Shown piece after piece: positions 45,970-56,828 of a stretch of DNA of 64,000 nucleotides (the stretch's first letter is position 1; each line of letters opens with the position of its first letter). The translations under genes were made by a program, and so were the position numbers. Source of the stretch: Microvirga arabica (lineage in GTDB: Bacteria > Pseudomonadota > Alphaproteobacteria > Rhizobiales > Beijerinckiaceae); the NCBI RefSeq assembly GCF_016811235.1, contig NZ_JAFBID010000012.1, positions 1 to 64,000 of the forward strand, read 5' to 3'. The notes under the pieces are model-generated. The model saw only the letters and a program-made list of their open reading frames with translations. It was not told the DNA's origin and searched no databases.

Positions 45970-47004
45970 ATGAACGAAGATCGAAGTCGTAGCGACCGCC
46001 CTGTCCGAACCCTCACCGAGACAGACGACACACGCGACCACTGGTACGACCGGGTTTTGACCCGTCTCGGCCTGAAACCCCGCGAATCCATCCGTCACGA
46101 TCTTGAGGATGCTCTCGCGGAAACCGTCGAGGATACGGACTTTTCGCCCCAGGAGCGGGCGATGCTCAAGAACGTGCTGTCCTTCCACCGCATCCGGGTG
46201 GAGGACGTCATGGTGCCCCGCGCCGATATCGTGGCGGTGGCGGCCGAGACCAATCTCGGCGAGCTCCTGAACCTCTTCCGCACGGCCGGCCACTCGCGCC
46301 TGCCGGTCTATGGCGAGACCCTGGACGATCCCAAGGGCATGGTCCACATCCGGGACTTTCTCGATTTCATTGCCATGCGGGCCGATGGCGGCGCCTCGGA
46401 AGCGGGCGCCGGCGACGCGACGGCTGCGCCGAGCCTCGGCCAGATCGACCTGTCAATGACCCTGGCGTCGGCCAACATCCTGCGCCCGGTGCTGTTCGTG
46501 CCGCGCTCCATGCCGGCCATCGACCTCCTGGTGCGGATGCAGGCAACGCGCACCCACATGGCCCTGGTGATCGACGAATACGGCGGCACCGACGGCCTCG
46601 TGTCGATCGAGGACCTTGTCGAGATGGTGGTGGGCGATATCGAGGACGAGCACGACGAGGATGCGACCCTCACGATCACGCAGGCGGCCGACGGCACCAC
46701 CATCGCCGATGCCCGGGCGAGCCTCGACGAGATCAAGGAGACGCTGGGCGTCGACCTTACCGAGGAGGAGGGTGCCGAGGACATCGACACGATCGGCGGT
46801 TTCATCGTGACGCTCGCCGGCCGCGTGCCGTCCCGCAGTGAGGTCATCGTGGGTCCGGCCGGCCTCGAATTCGAGGTTTTGGACGCCGATCCCCGGCGCG
46901 TGAAGCGGCTTCGCATCCTGCGCCGCACCGTGGCCTCGACAGAAGTGGAAATCACAGAAGGCCAGCCGGTCGCCGCGCGTCCTGAAAGCGCTGCCGCCGA
47001 ATGA
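45970..47004 (+). CDS. CorC/TlyC-type CBS-domain protein
   Basis: It has 344 residues. Two CBS domains (IRVEDVMVPRADIVAVAAET, then RPVLFVPRSMPAIDLLVRMQ) are followed by a CorC_HlyC domain ending near EVLDADPRRVKRLRIL. No DUF21 membrane domain is present, so it is the soluble TlyC/CorC form often linked to Mg2+/Co2+ efflux. Its stop overlaps the lnt start by 4 bases. Confidence 0.92.
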   Translation: MNEDRSRSDRPVRTLTETDDTRDHWYDRVLTRLGLKPRESIRHDLEDALAETVEDTDFSPQERAMLKNVLSFHRIRVEDVMVPRADIVAVAAETNLGELLNLFRTAGHSRLPVYGETLDDPKGMVHIRDFLDFIAMRADGGASEAGAGDATAAPSLGQIDLSMTLASANILRPVLFVPRSMPAIDLLVRMQATRTHMALVIDEYGGTDGLVSIEDLVEMVVGDIEDEHDEDATLTITQAADGTTIADARASLDEIKETLGVDLTEEEGAEDIDTIGGFIVTLAGRVPSRSEVIVGPAGLEFEVLDADPRRVKRLRILRRTVASTEVEITEGQPVAARPESAAAE

Positions 47005-48656
47005 GCCTGCTGGCGAAGCGCGATGCCTTGACCGAAACGTCGGGCATTGCAGGGATCCTGCCGGCCCTTGCCGCGCTGGGAACCCGTTCGCGCGGCTGGC
47101 GCCGCTGGCTCATGGCCGTCGCGGCCGGAGCCGTCGGCGCTCTGGCCATGCCGCCTTTCGGATTCCTGCCGGCGCTCGTCCTGTCCCTCGTGCCGGCCAT
47201 CTGGCTCCTCGACGGCACCATGAAGGAGGGCTCATCCCGTTGGGCCCCGCTCAAGGTTGCGGCCCTGCTCGGCTGGTTCTGGGGCTTTGGTTATTTCGTC
47301 GCCGGGCTCTGGTGGCTCGGCGCCGCCTTCCTCGTGGAGGCCGACCAGTTCGCCTGGGCCATGCCCTTCGGGGTTCTGGGCCTGCCGGCGCTCCTCGCCT
47401 CCTTCCCGGCCTTCGGCTTCGCGCTCGCTTGCCTGCTCTGGCTTCCTGACGCCCGGCGCATCCTGGCCTTCGCGTTCGGCCTCACTGTGGCCGAGTGGCT
47501 GCGCGGGCATCTCTTCACCGGTTTCCCCTGGAACAGCCCGGGCATGGCGCTCGGCCAGAACCTCTGGCTGATGCAGTCCGCCTCCCTGGTCGGCCTCTAC
47601 GGCCTCACGTTCTTGAGCTTCTGCATCGGCGCCGCACCGGCCGTCCTGCTCACCGGGCGGACAGCCCGCGCCCGCTGGACGGCTCCAGCCCTTGCGGCGG
47701 CAATGCTCGTCGGCCTTGCGGGCTTCGGCTTCTGGCGGGTGCCGGCGCAGGCCTCCGCCACGGTTCCCGACGTGCGCCTGCGCATTATGCAGCCCAATCT
47801 GCCCCAGGATGCCAAGTTCAACCCGCGCAACCGTGACGCCATCATGCGGCATTACCTGTCCCTCAGCGCGAGACCCGGTCCGAACGGCGCCGCACCAACG
47901 CATATCATCTGGCCGGAATCGGCCTTTCCGTTCCTGCTCCATCGCGATCCTGCCTCATTGGCTCAGATCGGGGCTCTTCTGGAGCCCGGCTCCGTCCTGA
48001 TCACCGGGGCGGCCCGCATGGACGACCCGCTGCCCGGCGAGGCGGTGGGCAAGTTCTACAATGCCATCCAGGTGATCGACGACCGGGGCACGATCCTCGG
48101 TTCCTATGACAAGGTGCATCTGGTGCCGTTCGGCGAATACCTGCCGAAGGTACTCGATACCGTTATCCGGGCGGTGGGCCTGCGCCAGTTCGTGCATATT
48201 CCGGGTGGATTCGAGCCGGCCGAGAAGCGCATGACGCTTGCCATTCCGGGCCTGCCCCCTGTGGCCGCGACGATCTGCTATGAGGCGATTTTTCCGGGAG
48301 AGATCCTGAGCGACGGCCCCCGGCCGGACCTCATCCTGAACGTGACCAATGATGCGTGGTTCGGCGAGACACCAGGGCCCTACCAGCATTTCGCCCAAGC
48401 CCGCTTACGTGCCGTCGAGGAGGGCCTGCCTTTGGTGCGGGCCGCCAATACGGGGATCTCAGCCATTGTCGATCCTTTCGGCCGCATAGTGGAGAAACTG
48501 CCACTTTCAGTTGAAGGAACTTTGAATACAAATCTTCCAGTTGCGAAACCTGCGACTGTTTACAGCAAATCGGGCAAGTTTTCTTTGACGGTTACGCTTG
48601 TGATCTGCTTAATGCTCCTGGTTGTACGTCGTGGGCCACACTCAACTTTTCCTTAA
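47001..48656 (+). CDS. lnt: apolipoprotein N-acyltransferase Lnt
   Basis: It has 551 residues. Six or so N-terminal membrane helices are followed by a nitrilase domain with the Glu-Lys-Cys triad in IIWPESAFPF, YDKVHLVPFGEYLP and ATICYEAIFPGE. It adds the third acyl chain to lipoproteins at the periplasmic face. The last 50 codons (from about 48500) are richer in A+T than the rest. Confidence 0.95.
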   Translation: MSLLAKRDALTETSGIAGILPALAALGTRSRGWRRWLMAVAAGAVGALAMPPFGFLPALVLSLVPAIWLLDGTMKEGSSRWAPLKVAALLGWFWGFGYFVAGLWWLGAAFLVEADQFAWAMPFGVLGLPALLASFPAFGFALACLLWLPDARRILAFAFGLTVAEWLRGHLFTGFPWNSPGMALGQNLWLMQSASLVGLYGLTFLSFCIGAAPAVLLTGRTARARWTAPALAAAMLVGLAGFGFWRVPAQASATVPDVRLRIMQPNLPQDAKFNPRNRDAIMRHYLSLSARPGPNGAAPTHIIWPESAFPFLLHRDPASLAQIGALLEPGSVLITGAARMDDPLPGEAVGKFYNAIQVIDDRGTILGSYDKVHLVPFGEYLPKVLDTVIRAVGLRQFVHIPGGFEPAEKRMTLAIPGLPPVAATICYEAIFPGEILSDGPRPDLILNVTNDAWFGETPGPYQHFAQARLRAVEEGLPLVRAANTGISAIVDPFGRIVEKLPLSVEGTLNTNLPVAKPATVYSKSGKFSLTVTLVICLMLLVVRRGPHSTFP

Positions 48657-48706
48657 GTAACCCATGACCTTGCGTTACACTAAGTCCAGTGAGGAAGTGG
48701 GGCCAC

Positions 48707-49120
48707 ATGAAGAAGTCGACGGGCTCTATCGATAAGGAAGTCGGAAGCCGTGTGCGCATGCGCCGCGTGTCCATCGGCATGAGCCAGGAGAAGCTTGGCG
48801 ATATGCTCGGCCTGACCTTCCAGCAGGTTCAGAAATACGAAAAGGGCATGAACCGGATCAGCGTCGCTCGTCTGATCGAGATCACCAAGATCCTCGGCGT
48901 CGATGTTCATTTCTTTCTCGACGGCGTCACGAGCACCAAACCCGCCCCCGGCTTCGCGGAGGAGAGCCCGCCCACCTATGTGGCGGACATGATGGCCACT
49001 CCGGAAGGCCTGCAGCTCGTGCGGCATTTTGCCAGGATCAAGAACCCCAAGGTCCGTAAAAGCATCGTCCAGCTCGTCGCCTCGGTGGCCGCTGAGGACG
49101 ATACGGAACGTTCGTCATAA
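48707..49120 (+). CDS. XRE-family helix-turn-helix regulator
   Basis: It has 137 residues. The HTH is RMRRVSIGMSQEKLGDMLGL followed by TFQQVQKYEKGMNRISVARL; this type sits between lnt and metK in Rhizobiales. I use ATG 48707; an upstream in-frame start at 48689 lacks a ribosome site. The C-terminal half (from about residue 70) has no known fold. A small dyad, GTTCGT-CATA-ACGAAC, overlaps its stop codon and lies before the metK promoter, so it may be autoregulatory or act on metK (inference). Confidence 0.9.
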   Translation: MKKSTGSIDKEVGSRVRMRRVSIGMSQEKLGDMLGLTFQQVQKYEKGMNRISVARLIEITKILGVDVHFFLDGVTSTKPAPGFAEESPPTYVADMMATPEGLQLVRHFARIKNPKVRKSIVQLVASVAAEDDTERSS

Positions 49121-49225
49121 CGAACACGTTCGCTTGACCTTTCCTTAAGCCTGCGGCATGACCATGACTTGAGACCTGCGGGAACCCGCAGGCCCAGCTT
49201 TTCCATTGCCTTAAGGAATTCCGTC
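49110..49225 (+). promoter_or_regulatory. metK promoter and structured leader
   Basis: Within 49110-49125 GTTCGT-CATA-ACGAAC is a dyad. A possible promoter is TTGACC (49134) and CATGAC (49157) with 17 bases between. CCTGCGGG (49175-49182) can pair with CCCGCAGG (49185-49192), and GCCTGCGG (49149-49156) can pair with the same partner, CCGCAGGC. If transcription starts before 49149, these pairings exclude each other, as in a riboswitch. I cannot assign it to a known SAM riboswitch class. Confidence 0.4.
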
Positions 49226-50404
49226 GTGCGGCGTTCGAGCTATCTTTTCACCAGTGAATCGGTGTCCGAGGGGCATCCGGACAAGGTCTGCGATCGGATT
49301 TCCGATGCCGTCGTCGATGCCTATCTGGCCGCCGAGCCCGAGGCCCGCGTGGCCTGCGAGACGCTTGCCACCACCAACCGCGTGGTCATTGCCGGCGAGG
49401 TGCGCGGCCCCGACTCCATCACCAAGGATAAGGTGATCGCGCTCGCCCGCGACGCCATCAAGGACATCGGCTACGAGCAGGACGGCTTCCACTGGAAGAA
49501 CGCGGACGTCGAAGTCTACCTCCACGCCCAGTCGGCCCACATCGCCCAGGGCGTCGATGCCTCCGGCAATAAGGACGAGGGCGCAGGCGACCAGGGTATC
49601 ATGTTCGGCTATGCCTGCACCGAGACGCCCGATTTGATGCCGGCACCGATCTACTACGCGCACAAGATTCTCGAGAACCTCACCGCCGCCCGTAAAGGCC
49701 GGGTGGGCGATGCCGCCAAGCTTGGCCCGGATGCCAAGAGTCAGGTCACCGTGCGCTACGAGAACGGCCGGCCCGTCTCGGCCACCCAGATCGTTCTCTC
49801 CACTCAGCACCTGGACGAGAGCCTCACCTCCGAGGACGTGCGCAGGATCGTCGAGCCGCATATCCGCCAGACCCTGCCCGAGGGCTGGATCTCGCCCGAC
49901 ACCATCTGGCACGTGAACCCCACGGGCAAGTTCGTGATCGGCGGCCCGGACGGCGATTGCGGCCTCACCGGCCGCAAGATCATCGTCGACACCTATGGCG
50001 GTGCGGCTCCCCACGGCGGCGGCGCCTTCTCGGGCAAGGACCCGACCAAGGTGGACCGCTCGGCGGCTTATGCCGCCCGCTATCTTGCCAAGAACGTGGT
50101 CGCCGCAGGTCTTGCCGATAACTGCACCCTGCAGCTCTCCTACGCCATTGGCGTCGCCAAGCCCCTGTCGATCTATGTGGATCTGCACGGCACCGGCAAG
50201 GTGGACGAGGGCAAGCTCGAAGCGGTGCTCATGGACGCCATGGATCTCTCGCCCCGCGGCATCCGCACGCATCTCGGCCTCAACCGGCCGATCTATGCCC
50301 GCACCTCGGCCTACGGCCATTTCGGCCGCAAGCCCGACCAGGATGGCGGCTTCTCCTGGGAGCGTACGGACCTCGCCGACCGTCTGAAGGCGGCGTTCCG
50401 CTAA
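49226..50404 (+). CDS. metK: S-adenosylmethionine synthetase
   Basis: It has 392 residues from GTG 49226, with AAGGA 8 bases upstream. The family motifs are all present: [28 protein letters not shown] and [19 protein letters not shown]. It makes S-adenosylmethionine from methionine and ATP, supplying the methyltransferases in this very series (TrmB) and MiaB. An 11-base-pair hairpin follows the stop. Confidence 0.97.
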   Translation: MRRSSYLFTSESVSEGHPDKVCDRISDAVVDAYLAAEPEARVACETLATTNRVVIAGEVRGPDSITKDKVIALARDAIKDIGYEQDGFHWKNADVEVYLHAQSAHIAQGVDASGNKDEGAGDQGIMFGYACTETPDLMPAPIYYAHKILENLTAARKGRVGDAAKLGPDAKSQVTVRYENGRPVSATQIVLSTQHLDESLTSEDVRRIVEPHIRQTLPEGWISPDTIWHVNPTGKFVIGGPDGDCGLTGRKIIVDTYGGAAPHGGGAFSGKDPTKVDRSAAYAARYLAKNVVAAGLADNCTLQLSYAIGVAKPLSIYVDLHGTGKVDEGKLEAVLMDAMDLSPRGIRTHLGLNRPIYARTSAYGHFGRKPDQDGGFSWERTDLADRLKAAFR

Positions 50405-50455
50405 CGGCTGTTGCGGCAGGCTGAAGACCGTTCAGCCCACCGAGACTCACCATAA

Positions 50456-50487
50456 AGAGCCGGTTCCCCGCGAGGAGAACCGGCTCT
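50456..50487 (+). terminator. hairpin after metK
   Basis: AGAGCCGGTTC pairs perfectly with GAACCGGCTCT around a 10-base loop. There is no T-run, so termination may be partial; trmB follows 70 bases later. Confidence 0.55.
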
Positions 50488-50556
50488 CAATGCATGATGC
50501 AACGTGATAAGCACAGGCTTTCGAGCAGTCATGCCGACTCCAGGAGCATGTGTCCC

Positions 50557-51240
50557 ATGAGCGAAGCCTCCGAACGCGCTGGCGCCTTCTTCGGACGCCG
50601 GAAAGGCAAGAAGCTTCGCGCCGGACAGGACGACCTCGTTCAGAACTTGCTGCCCGCGATCCGCGTGGTCCCCGGCCGCGACGTTCACGGCCAGTTTCCG
50701 AACCCTCAGGCGCACGAAACCTGGCTCGAGATCGGCTTCGGCGGCGGCGAGCATCTTGCAGCCCAGGCCCGTGCCCATCGCGACGTCAATATCGTCGGCT
50801 GCGAGCCCTTCGTGAACGGGATGGCGAAGCTTCTCGCCGTGGTCGAGCAGGAACATCTCGACAATGTCCGGGTCTGGGATGACGACGTCACCGACCTGCT
50901 GCCGACCTTGCCCGACGCCTCGTTCGATCGGGTCTACATTCTCTATCCGGATCCCTGGCCCAAGCGCCGGCAGCGCAAGCGCCGCCTCGTCTCCGACGAG
51001 ACTCTGGAGATGCTCGCCCGCGTGATGAAGCCTGGCGCCGAGCTGCGCTTTGCCAGCGACATCGACGACTACATCGGCTGGGTGCTCGCCCGCGCCTTGC
51101 GCTCCCCGCATTTCCGCTGGACCGCCACCCGCGCCGACGATTGGCGCAGGCCCTATGAGGGCTGGCCAGGCACCCGCTACGAGGCCAAGGCCATCCGCGA
51201 GGGCCGCGTGCCGAGCTACCTGACCCTCGTTCGCATCTAA
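50557..51240 (+). CDS. trmB: tRNA (guanine-N7-)-methyltransferase TrmB
   Basis: It has 227 residues from ATG 50557. The SAM site is WLEIGFGGGEHLAAQARAHR, and FDRVYILYPDPWPKRRQRKR is the catalytic PDPWxKxxHxKRR-type block of the family. It methylates G46 of tRNAs. It follows metK, its cofactor supplier, in the order normal for Rhizobiales. The longer open frame to 50494 lacks homology. Confidence 0.95.
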   Translation: MSEASERAGAFFGRRKGKKLRAGQDDLVQNLLPAIRVVPGRDVHGQFPNPQAHETWLEIGFGGGEHLAAQARAHRDVNIVGCEPFVNGMAKLLAVVEQEHLDNVRVWDDDVTDLLPTLPDASFDRVYILYPDPWPKRRQRKRRLVSDETLEMLARVMKPGAELRFASDIDDYIGWVLARALRSPHFRWTATRADDWRRPYEGWPGTRYEAKAIREGRVPSYLTLVRI

Positions 51241-51241
51241 C

Positions 51242-51943
51242 TCAGACCGCAGCCGGAGCCACGCGGTCGTCGCTCACCACCGCGCCGTCGACGAGGTGGA
51301 TGCGACGGTCGACGCGGGCCGCGATGTCCATTTCGTGCGTGACCGCAATCACGGTCTTGCCGCGCTTCCTCACGAGATCCCGCAGGATCTGAAACACCTG
51401 CTCGGAGCTCTTGCTGTCGAGGCTACCGGTCGGCTCGTCGGCGAGCACCACATGGGGGTCGTTGGCGAGCGCACGGGCGACCGCCACGCGCTGGCGCTGG
51501 CCGCCGGAGAGCTGGTCGGGCCGCTTGTCGAGATGACCGGCCAAGCCGAGCTCCTCCAGCAGGCCCGCGGCGCGCTCCCGCATCTCGCCCGATGACAGGC
51601 GTCCCGCCTTGCGCATGGGCAGCTTCACGTTCTCCAGAACCGAGAATTCCGGCAGCAGGAAGTGGAACTGGAACACGAAGCCCAGCATGTCGAGGCGCAG
51701 ATGCGCCAGCGCATGGTCATTCAGGGATGAAGTATCCCGCCCGGCCACCCTCAAGATCCCGCTCGTCGGGCGGTCGAGGAGGCCAAGGAGATAGAGCAGC
51801 GACGACTTGCCGGAGCCGGACGGGCCGGTGATGGCAATGAATTCCTGCTCGCCGACGGTGAGCGACACGTCGCGCACAAGGGTCACCGGCACGGTGGCGG
51901 GCAGGATGCGCGTGAGATGATCGGCTTCGATGAGCAGGCTCAT
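51242..51943 (-). CDS. ABC exporter ATP-binding protein (LolD/MacB type)
   Basis: It has 233 residues. Walker A is GPSGSGKSS, the signature LSGGQRQRVAVARALA and Walker B VVLADEPTGSLD are all intact, and VTHE follows. The sequence VFQFHFLLPEFSVLENV is the typical type VII-family Q-loop region. Its ATG overlaps the permease stop (51940-51943), so the longer frame is rejected. It ends only 2 bases from the trmB stop, convergent with it. Confidence 0.92.
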   Translation of the reverse strand: MSLLIEADHLTRILPATVPVTLVRDVSLTVGEQEFIAITGPSGSGKSSLLYLLGLLDRPTSGILRVAGRDTSSLNDHALAHLRLDMLGFVFQFHFLLPEFSVLENVKLPMRKAGRLSSGEMRERAAGLLEELGLAGHLDKRPDQLSGGQRQRVAVARALANDPHVVLADEPTGSLDSKSSEQVFQILRDLVRKRGKTVIAVTHEMDIAARVDRRIHLVDGAVVSDDRVAPAAV

Positions 51944-53187
51944 GTGGCCCCCCGGATGATGTCGACCGGATTGAGCCGCGCCGCCTGCCGGGCCGGGAGA
52001 TAGCCGGCCACGCCGGACGAGATCAGCGCGAAGGCGGACGCAATGGCATAGTGCCAGGGGCTCCAGAAAAGGGGCAGATTGGTCATCTCGCGCCCTATGC
52101 CTGCGCCCGACACTTTGAACTCCACCTGGGAGAGGGCGAAGCACAGGAGAAAGCCGATGAGCCAGCCCACCAGCGAGCCGGCCAGCCCTAAGGCCAGCCC
52201 CTCGACGAGGAAAAGCCGGCGCATGTTACCCTGCGTGAAGCCCAGCGACTTCAGGATAGCGATGTCGCGCGCCTTCTCGTGGGTGATGGTGGAGATGATG
52301 TTGAAGATGCCGAAGCCCGCCACCAGCAGGATCGCGCCCACCACCGTGTACATGACCACGTTACGCACCACGAGCGCTTCGAGGAGCGATTCGTTCGCCT
52401 CCTGCCAGGGCACGGCCTTGTAGCCGAGTTCGGCCTCCGCCTGGCGGGCGACGCGGGGCGCCGCCTCCGGGTCGTCCAGGCGCAGGCGGATGTCGTTGAT
52501 GGCGTTGGGCCGCTCGGAGAGGATCTGGGCGCTCTTCAGGAGCACATAGGCCTCGCCCTCGTCGCGGGCGACGTTGCCGGTATGGAAGAGCCCGACGATG
52601 CGAAAGCCCCGTGACTGCCCGGTCGGCGCGACCACCTGGATCGTGGTGCCCGTCGAGGCGCCGATCCGCCGCGCGAGGCCGTCGCCGACCACGATGTTGT
52701 TGCCCCCGGCGCGCAGGGCGTCGAAGCTGCCCTCCACGAAGTCGCCGGCCACCGACGAGACCCGCGCCTCCGTCTCCGGATCGATCCCTATGATGGATAC
52801 CCCCACGTCCCGCCCTGCATAACGGACGACCCCCTGGGTCCGCAGGCTCTGGGCCATGCGGCCCGGCACCCAGGAACGCAACGATGCGAAAGCGGCCGCC
52901 GGATTGAGAATGCCGCGACGATCCTCCTTCGGGCGCAGGCCCTCGAACTGGGTGGCGGCGAACAGGTCCTCGGCCGGCTGCCGGCGCGCGGTGCGGCGCT
53001 CGTCGGTGATCTGCACATGCGGCATGGTGTCGACGAGCTGGGCGATGAAATCCTTCTCGGTGCCCTGCATCAGGGCCGCCATGGCGATGGAGAAGCCGAC
53101 GCCGAGCGCGACGCCGAGGATCGCCACGATGGTCTGGCGTCCGCGTCCGGCGATGTGGGTGAGGGCGAGCTCAAAGATGAGGCGCAT
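51940..53187 (-). CDS. FtsX/MacB-type ABC exporter permease
   Basis: It has 415 residues. An N-terminal helix (GRQTIVAILGVALGVGFSIA) is followed by a large periplasmic domain and three C-terminal helices (VGAILLVAGFGIFNIISTIT, then SLVGWLIGFLLCFALS), the four-helix MacB/DevC layout. It should transmit ATP-driven motion to the periplasm and may move a lipid, siderophore or toxin. Its stop codon overlaps the ATPase start. It is 3 bases downstream of the adaptor gene. Confidence 0.9.
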   Translation of the reverse strand: MRLIFELALTHIAGRGRQTIVAILGVALGVGFSIAMAALMQGTEKDFIAQLVDTMPHVQITDERRTARRQPAEDLFAATQFEGLRPKEDRRGILNPAAAFASLRSWVPGRMAQSLRTQGVVRYAGRDVGVSIIGIDPETEARVSSVAGDFVEGSFDALRAGGNNIVVGDGLARRIGASTGTTIQVVAPTGQSRGFRIVGLFHTGNVARDEGEAYVLLKSAQILSERPNAINDIRLRLDDPEAAPRVARQAEAELGYKAVPWQEANESLLEALVVRNVVMYTVVGAILLVAGFGIFNIISTITHEKARDIAILKSLGFTQGNMRRLFLVEGLALGLAGSLVGWLIGFLLCFALSQVEFKVSGAGIGREMTNLPLFWSPWHYAIASAFALISSGVAGYLPARQAARLNPVDIIRGAT

Positions 53188-53190
53188 GTC

Positions 53191-54186
53191 TCACCTCTTC
53201 TCCGAAACCTTCGTTCCGTCGGCGAGGTCGTCCGGGAAAGGAGCAATGATACGGTCGGTCTCGCTCAACCCCTCCAGAACCTGCGTATGTCCAGCCCCGC
53301 GGATGCCCACCTTCACGTCACGGCGGCGGGCCACGCCGTCCTCCACGGTGAAAAGGCTGCCTCCACGAAGGGCATTGCTGGGAACGAGGAGAGCCTCGGA
53401 GGCGACCCGCACGATCACGTTCACCTCGACCGTCATGCCGATGCGCAGCGGCGTGTCCTCCGGCAGGGACAGGTGGATCCGGTAGGTCTTGGCCACCGGA
53501 TCGCCCTTCGGGGTGATCGAATCGACCTTCGCCTCCAGCACCTGGTCCGGAAAGGCATCGGCCTTGAGGACGGCCCGCTGCCCCACAGCGACGCGCGGGA
53601 TGTCCTCCTCGTTCACGTCGGCCTCCACCTGCAAGGGCTTGGGCTCGCCCACCCAGAACAGGACCGTCCCGGGCTCGGCCACCTCCCCGACCTCCCCATC
53701 CTGGCGCAGGACGACACCGCTCACCGGCGCCCGCAGGACATAGGACTCGAGCCGGGTCTCCTGTCCGGCGAGGAGGGCCTCGATCTGCCCGAGTTCGCTG
53801 CGCGCCCGGTCGAGGGCCTGCTCGCTCGCTACCCGTCGCTCCATAAGGGCGGTGATCCGCTCGTATTCCGTCTGGGTGAATTTCTGCCGCGCCCGCAATT
53901 CGGCGAGCGCCGCCTCCGGCTGACGGCTGTCGAGGCGGGCCAGAACGGCCCCGCGCTCCACCGCTTCGCCCTCGCAATTGCACAATTCGACGATCCGCTC
54001 CCGCAGCAGCGGCGTCACCTTGGCCCAGGTACGCGGCTCGACGATGCCCGTGGCATAGACGATCTCGGCAGCATCCCCGCGCTTCGGCGGCACGACGGCG
54101 ACCTCCTGCGGCTGGCTGGAATGCCAGAACGTGGCAGCGGCGGCCAGAATGACGGCGAGCAGGATGAGGAGGCGAGACAGTTTCAC
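53191..54186 (-). CDS. HlyD/MacA-type periplasmic adaptor protein
   Basis: It has 331 residues from GTG 54186. The N-terminal helix VKLSRLLILLAVILAAAATF anchors it. A coiled-coil region (LARLDSRQPEAALAELRARQ onward), lipoyl halves (VSGVVLRQDGEVGEVAEPGT) and a beta-barrel follow. It partners the permease and ATPase downstream in a tripartite exporter of the MacAB or DevBCA type. No outer-membrane TolC gene is nearby. The set interrupts the usual trmB-rimP neighbourhood. Confidence 0.9.
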   Translation of the reverse strand: MKLSRLLILLAVILAAAATFWHSSQPQEVAVVPPKRGDAAEIVYATGIVEPRTWAKVTPLLRERIVELCNCEGEAVERGAVLARLDSRQPEAALAELRARQKFTQTEYERITALMERRVASEQALDRARSELGQIEALLAGQETRLESYVLRAPVSGVVLRQDGEVGEVAEPGTVLFWVGEPKPLQVEADVNEEDIPRVAVGQRAVLKADAFPDQVLEAKVDSITPKGDPVAKTYRIHLSLPEDTPLRIGMTVEVNVIVRVASEALLVPSNALRGGSLFTVEDGVARRRDVKVGIRGAGHTQVLEGLSETDRIIAPFPDDLADGTKVSEKR

Positions 54187-54440
54187 GGCACGGCTCTCGA
54201 AACGCCGGACTCCTCTATCATAACTGAAGCGTGGCGGCGATTGAGGACCTTTCCAGAGAGGTCTGGTCCCCTTCACATGGTTCGCCCCGACAGGTCTTCC
54301 GGAGGACCCTTGCTTTTTTGGGCTTGAATCGCTATAAGTTCGATGTCAGCTCTGGTTGCAGCGTCAAGCTGCTGGTCAAGAGTGGGCCCCGCCGGGTCCG
54401 CTCTTTTTTATTGCCTGAATGCCGGAGCGTGCGGAGAACC

Positions 54441-55061
54441 ATGACCAACGAACGCGACAAGCGGCTGATTACCGAGAACGGCGTGGCCGCCCGAGTGGCG
54501 GCGATCGTCGAGCCCGTGATCGAGGATCTGGGCTTCAATCTGGTGCGGGTGCGGGTCACCGGCCAGAACGGATGCACCGTGCAGATCATGGCCGAGAGGC
54601 CGGACGGCACCATGTCGGTGAGCGATTGCGAGACCGTGAGCCGGGCGATTTCACCGGTGCTCGACCTCGAGGACCCGATCGATACGGCCTATTACCTCGA
54701 GATATCCTCGCCCGGGATCGACAGACCGCTCGTGCGGATCAGCGATTTCGAACGCTGGACCGGTTACGACGCCAAGATCGAAATGGCCGTGCCGCTTGAG
54801 GGCCGCAAGCGTTTCCGCGGTTTCCTCCGGGGCGTCGAGAACGGGAAGCTCGTTGTCGAGTTGCCGGACGTGAAGGAAGGCCTCGATCCCATCGCGCGCC
54901 TGCCTCTGACGGATCTGGGCGAGGCGCACCTCGTTCTGACCGACGACCTCATCCGTGAATCGCTGCGCCGGGGAACGGCGCCGACCACGGACGACCTTGA
55001 TGAAGACACGGATGTGGTGGATGCGCCCGATGAGCCGCAGAACCCGTCCAACGACGCATGA
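54441..55061 (+). CDS. rimP: ribosome maturation factor RimP
   Basis: It has 206 residues. The N-terminal domain has [20 protein letters not shown] and the strongly conserved [18 protein letters not shown]. It helps 30S subunit assembly. GCGGAGAA precedes the ATG; the longer open frame from 54231 lacks homology. It opens the rimP-nusA-ylxR-infB series. Confidence 0.95.
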   Translation: MTNERDKRLITENGVAARVAAIVEPVIEDLGFNLVRVRVTGQNGCTVQIMAERPDGTMSVSDCETVSRAISPVLDLEDPIDTAYYLEISSPGIDRPLVRISDFERWTGYDAKIEMAVPLEGRKRFRGFLRGVENGKLVVELPDVKEGLDPIARLPLTDLGEAHLVLTDDLIRESLRRGTAPTTDDLDEDTDVVDAPDEPQNPSNDA

Positions 55062-55178
55062 TCCGGTGAAGTGGATGCCGGTTCACCGGTAAGATCATGC
55101 GGCCAAGCAACGAAAAGGAATGGGATGCGGTTATTGCAGCCCGTTCTTGAGACGAAACCGAACTAAGGAGCGACCTCG

Positions 55179-56798
<1,620 letters not shown>

Positions 56799-56828
56799 AC
56801 CGGTTATGGCAAAGCGAGGTCAGCATTC

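Noticed and set aside
49149..49225. A known SAM-II or SAM/SAH riboswitch before metK
   Set aside because: The conserved core of these classes is not recognisable by eye; reported only as an unclassified leader.
49211..50320. 369-codon minus-strand frame over metK
   Set aside because: It is a mirror frame of metK, which has all its family motifs.
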